Below, piece after piece: positions 48,771-58,881 of a DNA stretch of 64,000 nt. Position 1 is the first letter of the stretch. Every line of letters begins with the position of its first letter. Origin of the DNA: Rubrobacter xylanophilus (GTDB lineage Bacteria > Actinomycetota > Rubrobacteria > Rubrobacterales > Rubrobacteraceae); assembly GCF_007164525.1 (NCBI RefSeq), contig NZ_AP019791.1:310001-374000 (forward strand), given 5' to 3'. The position numbers and the translations under genes are program-made. Under the pieces are notes generated by a model. It was not told the DNA's origin and did not search any database. It was given only the letters and a program-made list of their open reading frames with translations.

Positions 48771-49796
48771 TCAGGGGAGGATCCGGATGCCCTCGCCAGC
48801 GGTGACCTCGCCTATCCGGGCGGCGTCCCGCACGCCGCGATCCCGCAGCGCCAGGAGGAGGGCGTCGGACCGCTCGGGGGGGATGGAGATCAGGAGACCC
48901 CCGCTCGTCTGGGGGTCGTAGAGGGGGAGCATCTCGGTCTCGTCCACGCCATCCGGGAGGACCGAGCCCCGCAGGTACTCCCGGTTGCTCTTCAGGCCGC
49001 CGGGGTAGCAGCCTTCGGCCGCCAGGTGCTGTGCCCGCTCCCACACCGGCACGGCGCCGCGGCGTACGACGGCCCCGGCCCCGCTCGCCCGCAGCATCTC
49101 CGAGAGGTGGCCCAGCAGGCCGTAGCCGGTCACGTCGGTGGCGGCCGAGGGGCCGGCCTCGAGCATCGCGTCGCGCGCGGCACGGTTGAGCGCCGCGGCG
49201 GTCTTTACGGCGGGCTCTATCTCCTCTTCGGAGAGGAGGTCCCTCTTGAGAGCGGTGGTGAGGATACCGAAGCCCAGGGGCTTGGTGAGGATGAGGGCGT
49301 CGCCGGGGCGCGCTCCGGCGTTGCGGACGAGCTTCTCGCGGGTTGCGAAACCGGTCACCGAGAGGCCGTACTTCGGCTCCCGGTCGTCGACCGAGTGGCC
49401 GCCGCACAGCCGGGCGCCGGACTCCTCGATCTTGGAGAGGCCCCCGGCCAGGATCTCGCGCAGTACCCCCAGGTCCAGCGAGCACGGGAACCCGACCAGG
49501 TTCATCGCGGTCAGGGGCTCTCCGCCCATGGCGTAGATGTCCGAGAGGGCGTTGGCCGCGGCGATCTGGCCGAACCGGTAGGGGTCGTCCACGATGGGGG
49601 GGAAGAAGTCCACCGACTGCAGGAGCAGCCCACCCCCGAACGGCACGTAGCCCGCGTCGTCGCGGGTGTCCATGCCGCTCCCCTCGGGGGCCGCCAGTCC
49701 GGAGAGCGCCTGCTCCAGGTCCCCTGGAGCGAACTTGGACGCTCAACCGGCCTTGGTCGAGTACTTCGTGAGCCGTATGCGTTTGCGTTCGTCCAT
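48771..49796 (-). CDS. selD: Selenophosphate synthetase, itself a selenoprotein (in-frame UGA)
   Basis: Selenide, water dikinase, 341 residues when read from ATG 49796 through TGA 49743-49745. The start is MDERKRIRLTKYSTKAG, then UGA, then ASKFAPGDLEQ. This aligns with the catalytic region of E. coli SelD (RLTQYSHGAGCGCK), with UGA at the active Cys (position 18 here) and the Lys conserved. Further motifs are AANALSDIYAMGGEPLTAMN, RLCGGHSVDDREPKYGLSVT, TDVTGYGLLGHLSEM and LYDPQTSGGLL. A hairpin fitting a bacterial SECIS follows the UGA. A start at 49673 would delete the catalytic residue, so readthrough as selenocysteine is strongly favoured. Confidence 0.88.
49712..49745 (-). promoter_or_regulatory. 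UGA selenocysteine codon and SECIS-like hairpin in selD
   Basis: After UGA (49745-49743) come 12 bases and then the perfect 8-bp stem GCTCCAGG / CCTGGAGC with loop GGA (49730-49712). The loop begins 20 bases after the UGA and opens with G, matching bacterial SECIS rules (apical loop about 16-37 nt downstream, G in the first loop positions). SelB is expected to bind here. Confidence 0.75.
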
Positions 49797-49801
49797 CCTA
49801 T

Positions 49802-49818
49802 GGGGAGTATATATCCCC
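49802..49818. promoter_or_regulatory. Palindrome between selD and glpP
   Basis: GGGGAGTATATATCCCC is a 5-bp-armed inverted repeat around an AT core with TATATAT, lying between the divergent starts of selD and glpP. It may hold overlapping -10 boxes or an operator. No known regulator is implied. Confidence 0.35.
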
Positions 49819-49880
49819 GTCCCCGGCGGAGAGGGGATGGAGGTTGTACAGTCATAGACGTGGGGCGGGAGAGCGTCAGA

Positions 49881-50465
49881 GTGAAGGAGTTCCTCGAGGC
49901 CCTCCGGCGGAGGCCGGTCGTTCCGGCCGTCCGCGGTCCGGAGGGGCTGCTCGAGCGTGCCCTCGCCGGGGATCACGCGGCGATCTTCGCGCTCGGTGGT
50001 GACGTCTTCCAGACGCTGGAGCTTCTTTCGGGGACGAGGAGGCGCCCGCTGGTGTGCGTCAACGTAGACACCGTCGGCGGGATCGCCGCCGACCAGAGCG
50101 GGGTGAAGTTCCTGGCGGGGCGGGTGGAGGGTGTGATCTCCACCCACCGGCACATCGTCGAGCTCGCCCGGGGTGCCGGCCTCATAACCATCCAGCGGCT
50201 CTTCGCCATAGATTCCGGCGCCGTGGAGCGCGGGCTCAAGCTCATCCGGCGCGCCGCTCCCGACTGCGTGGAGATCCTGCCCGGCCTCGCCTACCCCGAG
50301 ATCGCGGACGAATACCACAGGGCGCTCTCCCAGCCGGCGCTCGCGGGCGGCCTGATCCGGGACCCCGAAACCGTCCGCGCCATCCTCGCCGCCGGGGCCA
50401 CCGCCGTCTCCACCAGCGACCCCTCCCTCTGGGAAGCGCTTGACTCTGAGCGCGGCGTTATGTAG
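49881..50465 (+). CDS. glpP: Glycerol-3-phosphate-responsive antiterminator GlpP
   Basis: A TIM-barrel RNA-binding regulator of about 194 residues from GTG 49881 (KEFLEALRRRPVVPAVRGPE). Family blocks are AIFALGGDVFQTLELLSGTR, CVNVDTVGGIAADQSGVKFL, VISTHRHIVELARGAGLITI, QRLFAIDSGAVERGLKLIRR and VEILPGLAYPEI, ending GATAVSTSDPSLWEAL. In Bacillus GlpP binds glycerol-3-P and prevents termination in glp leaders. An in-frame GTG at 49860 would add seven residues; I prefer 49881 for its GGGAG spacing. It precedes the glpK leader, the likely target. Confidence 0.85.
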   Translation: MKEFLEALRRRPVVPAVRGPEGLLERALAGDHAAIFALGGDVFQTLELLSGTRRRPLVCVNVDTVGGIAADQSGVKFLAGRVEGVISTHRHIVELARGAGLITIQRLFAIDSGAVERGLKLIRRAAPDCVEILPGLAYPEIADEYHRALSQPALAGGLIRDPETVRAILAAGATAVSTSDPSLWEALDSERGVM

Positions 50466-50514
50466 AGTGCAAATAATACAAAGCAATGTACGTTGCGGAG
50501 GCGTAGAGAATAGA

Positions 50515-50581
50515 GAGAGCCCCGCACGGAATCCGCCGCCGGGTTCTGGCCCGGGACTTTGGGGTTTCGTGCGGGGCTCTC
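50515..50581 (+). terminator. glpK leader hairpin, likely GlpP-controlled attenuator
   Basis: In the 199-base gap between glpP and glpK, arms GAGAGCCCCGCACG (50515-50528) and CGTGCGGGGCTCTC (50568-50581) form a 14-bp perfect stem. The enclosed 39 bases contain a further CCGGG/CCCGGG pairing. Long inverted repeats of this kind in glp leaders are the sites where GlpP controls transcript extension. A weak promoter (TTGACT at 50440, TAGAGT at 50463) may start the leader. No T-run follows the hairpin. Confidence 0.6.
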
Positions 50582-50631
50582 GCCTTGGAGGAGGTGGTGT
50601 CCGGGAGTTTCGGTGGGGGTACTACCGGTGA

Positions 50632-53183
<2,552 letters not shown>

Positions 53184-53210
53184 AGGGACGGAAGGGAGGA
53201 GGAGTTCGCG

Positions 53211-53966
53211 TTGGAAAACTATATTGCCGAGGTCGTCGGCACGATGATCCTGATCCTGCTCGGCGACGGTGTCGTGGCGAACGTGTTGCTCCGGGAGTCC
53301 AAGGGCGAGAACTCGGGCTGGATCGTCATCACCTTCGGATGGGGGATGGCCGTCGCCATGGCCGTCTACGCCGTCGGCTGGATCAGCGGCGCTCACATAA
53401 ACCCGGCGGTCACGATAGGGCTGGCGTCCATCGGGGCCTTCGACTGGGCGCTCGTCCCAGGCTACATCATCGCCCAATTCATCGGCGCTTTCCTCGGGGC
53501 CGTGCTCGTGTGGCTGGCCTACTCCAACCACTGGGCCGGAACCGCCGACCCGGTGCTCAAGCGGGGGGTCTTCTGCACCATCCCGCAGCTCCGCAACACC
53601 GTCGCCAACTTCGTCACCGAGGTCATCGGCACCGCCATGCTGGTCTTCGGCGTCGTCGCCATCGCCGCGAACGCGCAGCAGATCAGCCAGGCCGGGGAGA
53701 TAGACCTGGCTCCCGTCTGGCAGATCGGCATCTTCCCCCTGATCGTCGGTCTGCTCGTCTTCGCCATCGGGCTCTCCCTCGGCGGCCCCACCGGCTACGC
53801 CATCAACCCCGCCAGGGACCTCGGCCCGAGGATCGCCCACGCCGTCCTGCCGATCCCCGGCAAGGGCGACTCGGACTGGTCGTACAGCTGGATCCCGGTG
53901 GTCGCCCCGATCGTCGGCGGCGTGATCGGTGCCTGGCTGTACAACATCCTCGGCTTCGGTGGATGA
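53211..53966 (+). CDS. glpF: Glycerol uptake facilitator (aquaglyceroporin)
   Basis: A 251-residue MIP-family channel from TTG 53211 with GGAGGAG upstream. The two NPA boxes are GAHINPAVTIGLASIGAF and TGYAINPARDLGPRIAHA, the latter with the D residue after the box that marks glycerol facilitators over water channels. Six membrane helices are apparent. It supplies glycerol, and perhaps dihydroxyacetone, to the kinases on either side. Confidence 0.92.
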   Translation: MENYIAEVVGTMILILLGDGVVANVLLRESKGENSGWIVITFGWGMAVAMAVYAVGWISGAHINPAVTIGLASIGAFDWALVPGYIIAQFIGAFLGAVLVWLAYSNHWAGTADPVLKRGVFCTIPQLRNTVANFVTEVIGTAMLVFGVVAIAANAQQISQAGEIDLAPVWQIGIFPLIVGLLVFAIGLSLGGPTGYAINPARDLGPRIAHAVLPIPGKGDSDWSYSWIPVVAPIVGGVIGAWLYNILGFGG

Positions 53967-54034
53967 AAGGAGCGCTGGCAGGCGCCACGTGTGGGTGAGA
54001 ACGAATAGAGACCGCTACGGATGGAGGACGGACC

Positions 54035-54262
54035 GTGACTGAAGAGCGGGACAACGAGACTTTCGGTTCGGGGGAGGCACCGGCTCCCGAGCGCTACTAC
54101 GCCCAGCTGCTCTCCGGCGCCGACGGGGTGACCGTGGCCCGGCTGCAGGAGGCGATGAACGAGGGTGCCCGGCAGAGCTGGCGGCTGGTCGGGGTGGTGA
54201 ACGAACCGGGAGGACGGGGCATCATCCTGATCTGGGACCAGCAGGGCTTTATATCCGGTTAG
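54035..54262 (+). CDS. Small conserved-looking protein in the glycerol operon (75 aa)
   Basis: From GTG 54035 a frame reads a charged N-terminus, then ERYYAQLLSGADGVTVARLQ, EAMNEGARQSWRLVGVVNEP and GGRGIILIWDQQGFISG. The last strands resemble DUF4177-type small beta proteins (WxLVGV ... IxxIWD). It sits between glpF and dhaL. Function is unknown; a regulatory or scaffolding role in the operon is conceivable. Confidence 0.6.
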   Translation: MTEERDNETFGSGEAPAPERYYAQLLSGADGVTVARLQEAMNEGARQSWRLVGVVNEPGGRGIILIWDQQGFISG

Positions 54263-54290
54263 AAGCCCGGTGGCCCACGGAGAGGAGAAG

Positions 54291-54917
54291 GTGGACGCTA
54301 CGGAGAAGACGCTCGGGGTGGTGCGCGAGATGGCCGCCGCGATGGAGGAGCACCGGGCCGAGCTCACACAGCTGGACTCGGCCATCGGTGACGGAGACCA
54401 CGGTACGAACATGCACCGGGGCTTCCAGGCGGCCCTGGAGCGTCTGGAGACCTCCGAGCCCTCCACCCCGGCCGATGTCCTGAAGGTCGTCTCGATGGCG
54501 CTGGTGAGCAAGGTGGGCGGGGCGGCAGGGCCGCTCTACGGCACGGCCTTCCTGCGGGCTTCCTCCGCTCTCCCCGGTGAGGGGAAGCCCTCCGCGGCCG
54601 ACGTGGCCGCTGCGCTCGAGGCGGCTCTGCAGGGGATAAAGCAGCGCGGCCGGGCGGAGCCGGGAGACAAGACCATGGTCGATGCCCTGGAGCCGGCCGT
54701 GCGGGCGGCGAGGGAGTCCGGGGGCGAGGGGGTCGCGGCCATGCTCCGCGCCGCCGCGAGCGCCGCGGCGGAGGGAGCCGAGGCCACCATCCCCCTCACC
54801 GCCCGCAAGGGCCGGGCGAGCTACCTGGGTGCCCGCTCGGCCGGCCACAAGGACCCCGGGGCCGCCTCGACCGCCTACCTGCTCGCGGCCGCCGCGCGCG
54901 CCCTGGAGGCTTCCTAG
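54291..54917 (+). CDS. dhaL: Dihydroxyacetone kinase subunit DhaL
   Basis: A 208-residue helical-barrel protein that binds ADP/ATP as a coenzyme. Signature residues are in TQLDSAIGDGDHGTNMHRGF (Mg-binding Asp triplet), KVGGAAGPLYGTAFLRASSA, and GDKTMVDALEPAVRAARESG. I chose GTG 54291 because GGAGAGGAG lies immediately before it; GTG 54270 would add seven residues. It sits two bases before dhaM, completing DhaKLM. Confidence 0.92.
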   Translation: MDATEKTLGVVREMAAAMEEHRAELTQLDSAIGDGDHGTNMHRGFQAALERLETSEPSTPADVLKVVSMALVSKVGGAAGPLYGTAFLRASSALPGEGKPSAADVAAALEAALQGIKQRGRAEPGDKTMVDALEPAVRAARESGGEGVAAMLRAAASAAAEGAEATIPLTARKGRASYLGARSAGHKDPGAASTAYLLAAAARALEAS

Positions 54918-54919
54918 CC

Positions 54920-55315
54920 TTGGTCGGTCTGGTGTTGGTCTCGCACAGCCCGGAGGTGGCCCGCGGCACCGCACACATGGTCGCCCAGATGGTCGGGGAG
55001 GTGGAGGTCATCCCCGTGGGCGGCGACCCGGAGGGCGGCCTGGGCACGAACCCTGACGGCATCAGGGCCGCCCTGCAGAGCGCCCGCTCCGAAGAATTGC
55101 TGGTCTTCATGGACATAGGGAGCGCCATCCTCGCCGTGGAATCCGTGGTGGAGGGCCTGCCGGAGAGCCTGCGGTCGCGCGTGAGGCTCGTCGACGCCCC
55201 GTTCGTCGAGGGGGCCTTCGCTGCCGGCGTGCTGGCCTCGACCGGCGCCGGGGCGGAGGAGTGCGTCGCGGCCGCGGTGGAGGCCCGCACCGAGCCCAAG
55301 CTGCACGACGCTTGA
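54920..55315 (+). CDS. dhaM: PTS-type phosphotransferase subunit DhaM (EIIA-only)
   Basis: A 131-residue EIIA(Man)-fold protein from TTG 54920. The active-site His9 is in LVLVSHSPEVARGTAHMVAQ; then IPVGGDPEGGLGTNPDGI and LVFMDIGSAILAVESVVEGL. The HPr and EI domains found in E. coli DhaM are missing, so phosphate must come from general PTS proteins encoded elsewhere. It phosphorylates the ADP on DhaL. Confidence 0.9.
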   Translation: MVGLVLVSHSPEVARGTAHMVAQMVGEVEVIPVGGDPEGGLGTNPDGIRAALQSARSEELLVFMDIGSAILAVESVVEGLPESLRSRVRLVDAPFVEGAFAAGVLASTGAGAEECVAAAVEARTEPKLHDA

Positions 55316-55419
55316 GCTGTGTCGGAGGGTTCACGGATGATGTGGCCGGGCACGGGTAAGAAGGGAGCTGGCCGGAAGAGCGTACGCGCCGGCTTGAATC
55401 GGAACGAGGAGGCAGGACC

Positions 55420-57090
55420 GTGAACCGCAGCATACCGCGGGACATAGGATCGTACCCGTTCGACCTCATCATCGTCGGTGCCGGGATAAACGGAGCGGGG
55501 ATAGCCCGGGACGCCGCCATGCGCGGCCTCAGGGTCCTCCTCCTCGACAAGGGCGACATCTCCGACGGGACCACCCAGTGGTCCACCCGCCTGATCCACG
55601 GCGGCCTGAGGTACCTGGAGTACTACGAGTTCGGCCTGGTGCGGGAGTCGCTGAGGGAGCGTGAGATCCTCCTGCACATCGCCCCGCACCTGGTCCGGCC
55701 GCTGGGCTTCATGGTCCCCGTCTACGAGCGCTCCAAGAGGGGTCCCCGCACGATCCGGCTGGGCATGATCGCCTACGACGCCCTCTCCTTCGACAAGAGC
55801 CTCCCAAACCACCGCATGTTCTCGGCCCGGGAGGCGCTGGAGCGCGAGCCGGGCCTGAACCCGGATGGCCTGCTGGGCGCGGCCTTCTACTACGACGCCC
55901 AGGCCGAGTACGCCGAGCGGCTCGCCGTCGAGAACGCCGTCTCCGCCGCCCGCCACGGCGCCCTCGTTCTCACCTACGCGAAGGTCGAGCGCCTGCTCCA
56001 CGAGAGCGGCGGCGTCGCCGGGGTGGAGTTCACCGACCTGCTCGGCGGCGGAAGATACACCGCCCGCGCCCCCGTGACCGTCAACGTGGCCGGGCCGTGG
56101 GTGGACGAGGTGCTCTCGGGGGCCGGATACCGCGGACCGCGCCTCATCGGCGGCACCAAGGGCAGCCACATCGTCGTGGACCCCTTCCCCGGGGCCCCGC
56201 GCGAGGAGGCCCTCTACGTCGAGGCCCGGCGCGACGGCCGCCCGTACTTCATCGTCCCCTGGAACGGCCGCTACCTCATCGGGACCACCGACCTGCGCTA
56301 CGAGGGGGACCTCGACCGCGTCGAGGCGAGCGAGGAGGAGATAGAGTACCTGCTCGACGAGACGAACCACGTCATCCCCCGGGCCAGCCTCTCCCGCGAG
56401 GACGTCCTGTTCACCTACTCCGGCGTGAGGCCCCTGCCTTACCAGCCGGAGGGGGCGGAGGGCTCCATCACCCGCCGCCACATCATCCACGACCACGCCC
56501 GCGACGAACGGCCGACGGACGGCCTGATCTCGATCGTCGGCGGTAAGCTGACCACCTACCGTAACCTGGCCCGCGAGACGGTGGATCTCGTCTACGAGAA
56601 GCTCCGCCTGCCGGACCCGGGCTGCAAGACCGCCCGTATCCCCCTCCCCGGCGGCCTGACCGACGACTTCGACTCCTTCGCGGCCGCCTTCAAGGCCACG
56701 AGCGGCCTCTCCGAAACCCTCTCGGAGCGCCTGCTCCGGGTCTACGGTACCCGGGCCCCCGAGGTGCTGGCCTACGCCGGAGAAGACCCCTCCCTCCGTA
56801 TGCCGCTCTCCCCCCGCACCAGCCAGCCCACCGGTCTCATCGGGGCCGAAGTCCTCTACGCCTTCGAGCGGGAGATGGCCCAGACCCTCTCCGACCTCCT
56901 GCTGCGCCGCTCCATGGCCGGTATGGGACCCCGGGTCGCCCTCGACGTCGACGAAGCCGCCGCCGAAGTGGCGCAGCGATACCTCGGCTGGTCCCCCGAC
57001 CGGGCGAAGGAAGAGGTCCGGCGCTACCGCGAGTTCGTCCGTCGCTACCACCCCAGGGACTTCAGGCGCCACAAGACCTTGAAGGCCTGA
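55420..57090 (+). CDS. glpD: FAD-dependent glycerol-3-phosphate dehydrogenase
   Basis: A 556-residue flavoprotein from GTG 55420. The FAD dinucleotide fold is FDLIIVGAGINGAGIARDAA with LLLDKGDISDGTTQWSTRLI, HGGLRYLEYYEFGLV; the substrate loop is KGSHIVVDPFPGAPREEALY. The C-terminal GlpD domain begins near LSERLLRVYGTRAPEVLAYA and ends in RRYREFVRRYHPRDFRRHK. It oxidises glycerol-3-phosphate to DHAP at the membrane and passes electrons to quinone. About 100 bases without a gene precede it and might contain another GlpP-responsive leader, though no strong hairpin was seen. Confidence 0.95.
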   Translation: MNRSIPRDIGSYPFDLIIVGAGINGAGIARDAAMRGLRVLLLDKGDISDGTTQWSTRLIHGGLRYLEYYEFGLVRESLREREILLHIAPHLVRPLGFMVPVYERSKRGPRTIRLGMIAYDALSFDKSLPNHRMFSAREALEREPGLNPDGLLGAAFYYDAQAEYAERLAVENAVSAARHGALVLTYAKVERLLHESGGVAGVEFTDLLGGGRYTARAPVTVNVAGPWVDEVLSGAGYRGPRLIGGTKGSHIVVDPFPGAPREEALYVEARRDGRPYFIVPWNGRYLIGTTDLRYEGDLDRVEASEEEIEYLLDETNHVIPRASLSREDVLFTYSGVRPLPYQPEGAEGSITRRHIIHDHARDERPTDGLISIVGGKLTTYRNLARETVDLVYEKLRLPDPGCKTARIPLPGGLTDDFDSFAAAFKATSGLSETLSERLLRVYGTRAPEVLAYAGEDPSLRMPLSPRTSQPTGLIGAEVLYAFEREMAQTLSDLLLRRSMAGMGPRVALDVDEAAAEVAQRYLGWSPDRAKEEVRRYREFVRRYHPRDFRRHKTLKA

Positions 57091-57205
57091 TTTTTCAATA
57101 ATAGTTCTTGGTCGTAGTTTAGAAATCCCCTGCGGGGGGTAGTAACTGTGGGTGGAAGGCAGGCAGTAGTTGAGAGTTCTCGACGGCTGAGGAGGTTTTG
57201 GAGTC

Positions 57206-57715
57206 ATGGAGACCGAGCGCAGAGGCGAGGGGATACTCTCCAGGGACATGACCGAGAAGCGCGAGCAGATCATAGAGCTTCTCAAGAAGGCGTACTGGAT
57301 GGAGATCGAGACGGTGATGAACTACGTCACCAACTCGGTCAACCCGGATGGCGTGCGGGCGCAGGAGATCAAGGAAGCTCTGGAGGAGGACATCCAGGAG
57401 GAGCTCGGCCACGCCCAGCAGTTCGCCCAGAGGATCAAGGAGCTCTATGGCGTGGTGCCGGGCTCGATGGAGTTCAATGCCGAGCAGGCGTTCATGCAGC
57501 CTCCGGAGGAGCAGAACGACGTCGTACACGTCATCCGGGGTGTGATAGCGGCGGAGACCTCGGCCATAGAGCACTACACCCGGATCATCGAGGAGACCGA
57601 GGGAGCGGATCCCGTCACCCAGGACATGGTCATAGACATCCTGCGCGACGAGCAGGGCCACCGGCGTCTCTTCGAGGGCTTCCTGCGCGAGTACGAGGCC
57701 GAGGGGCTGGCCTAG
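57206..57715 (+). CDS. Ferritin-like diiron protein
   Basis: A 169-residue four-helix protein. The diiron ligand pattern is seen in AYWMEIETVMNYV (Glu), LEEDIQEELGHAQQFAQRIK (Glu, ExxH), VIAAETSAIEHYTRIIEETE (Glu, Glu) and ILRDEQGHRRLFEGFLREYE (Glu, His). This is the ferritin-like/bacterioferritin-type set of two ExxH motifs. It may store iron or protect against peroxide. The gap 57091-57205 is AT-rich at its start, with a CCCC-TGC-GGGG hairpin at about 57128-57138, and probably holds its promoter. Confidence 0.85.
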   Translation: METERRGEGILSRDMTEKREQIIELLKKAYWMEIETVMNYVTNSVNPDGVRAQEIKEALEEDIQEELGHAQQFAQRIKELYGVVPGSMEFNAEQAFMQPPEEQNDVVHVIRGVIAAETSAIEHYTRIIEETEGADPVTQDMVIDILRDEQGHRRLFEGFLREYEAEGLA

Positions 57716-57817
57716 GCAGTCCGGAGGCGCGGGTTTCGAGGGGCCGCCCGCCGGGCGGTCCCTCTCTTATTGCGCTATCTTTTCCCCGTGGGCGCAGCGG
57801 GAAGATCGGTGAGACGG

Positions 57818-58732
57818 ATGGGGCGGGATTACCCGGACCCCTCCGCGTTGGGAGGCAGGGTGGGGCTCTGGACCTCCATCCTCAACTACCTGCCGGCCGC
57901 CCGGATGAGGGAGGCTGCGGTGTTGGCCGAGGAGCTCGGCTACGGCGCCTTGTGGTTCGGCGAGGCCACGGGCAGGGAGGTTTTTACCGGCGCCGCCATA
58001 CTGCTGTCGGCGACCGGGAGGATGAAGATAGCGACGGGAATCGCCAACATCTTCGTGCGCGACGCATGGGCGACGAACGCCGCCGCCAGGACGCTGGCCG
58101 AGGCGTATCCGGGGCGGTTCGTGCTCGGCCTTGGCGTGAGCCACCGGCCGCTGGTGGAGATGCGAGGCCACGATTACCGTTCGCCGCTTTCGACGATGCG
58201 TTCCTACCTCGAGGACATGCGCCGGGCGCGGTTCGACGCCGTAGGGCCCGAGCGGGAGGCGCCCCTTCTGCTCGCGGCGCTCGGCCCGAGGATGCTCGAG
58301 CTCTCGCGAGAGCTCGCCGACGGCGCCCACCCCTACCTGGTGACCCCCGAGCACACGGGGTGGGCGCGGGAGATCCTTGGGCGAGGGCCCCTGCTCGCCG
58401 TCGAACAGGGCGTGGTGCTCTGCAGGGACCGGGCGGAGGCGCTGAGGCTCGCCCGCTCGCACCTCAGCCGGTACCTCGGGCTCCCCAACTACCGCAACAG
58501 CTGGCTCAGGCAGGGGTTCACCGAGGGGGATCTCGCGGGGGAGGGAAGCGACCGGTTCGTCGAGGCGCTCGTCGCATGGGGGTCGGAGGAGGACGTCCGC
58601 GAACGGGTGCGGGAGCACCTCGAGGCGGGCGCGGATCACGTCTGCGTGCAGGTCATAACCGACCGTCCCGAGCGCGGCCTCGACCGGGAGTGGGAAGTCC
58701 TCGCCCCGGCCCTTTTGGACCTCGACGGGTAA
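57818..58732 (+). CDS. LLM-class (F420-type) oxidoreductase
   Basis: A 304-residue TIM-barrel protein of the luciferase-like monooxygenase superfamily. Blocks: MREAAVLAEELGYGALWFGE, GRMKIATGIANIFVRDAWAT, RTLAEAYPGRFVLGLGVSHR, MRSYLEDMRRARF, LLLAALGPRMLELSRELADG and HVCVQVITDRP at the end. These match the actinobacterial F420-dependent subgroup. The cofactor (F420 or FMN) and substrate are not determined. The start is ATG 57818; an earlier GTG at 57770 has no support. Confidence 0.85.
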   Translation: MGRDYPDPSALGGRVGLWTSILNYLPAARMREAAVLAEELGYGALWFGEATGREVFTGAAILLSATGRMKIATGIANIFVRDAWATNAAARTLAEAYPGRFVLGLGVSHRPLVEMRGHDYRSPLSTMRSYLEDMRRARFDAVGPEREAPLLLAALGPRMLELSRELADGAHPYLVTPEHTGWAREILGRGPLLAVEQGVVLCRDRAEALRLARSHLSRYLGLPNYRNSWLRQGFTEGDLAGEGSDRFVEALVAWGSEEDVRERVREHLEAGADHVCVQVITDRPERGLDREWEVLAPALLDLDG

Positions 58733-58788
58733 GCGCCGCAGGGCGTCTTCTCGCCGGGGTCGCCCCGCGGTATAATGACGGGTGCATC

Positions 58789-58881
58789 ATGAGCGAGGCA
58801 TCGTTATCCGCTTTCACTGTACCCGAGGAGGCGCCGTTCCGGCGCGGCAGCGTTGGAAGATCCCCTCTTATCCTCGTTTAG
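58789..58881 (+). other. Possible 30-codon upstream ORF
   Basis: ATG 58789 opens a 30-codon frame (MSEASLSAFTVPEEAPFRRG, SVGRSPLILV, TAG) that overlaps the TTG start of the CBS transporter gene by 29 bases. A -10-like TATAAT lies at 58770. It may be a leader peptide that couples translation, or chance. Confidence 0.25.
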
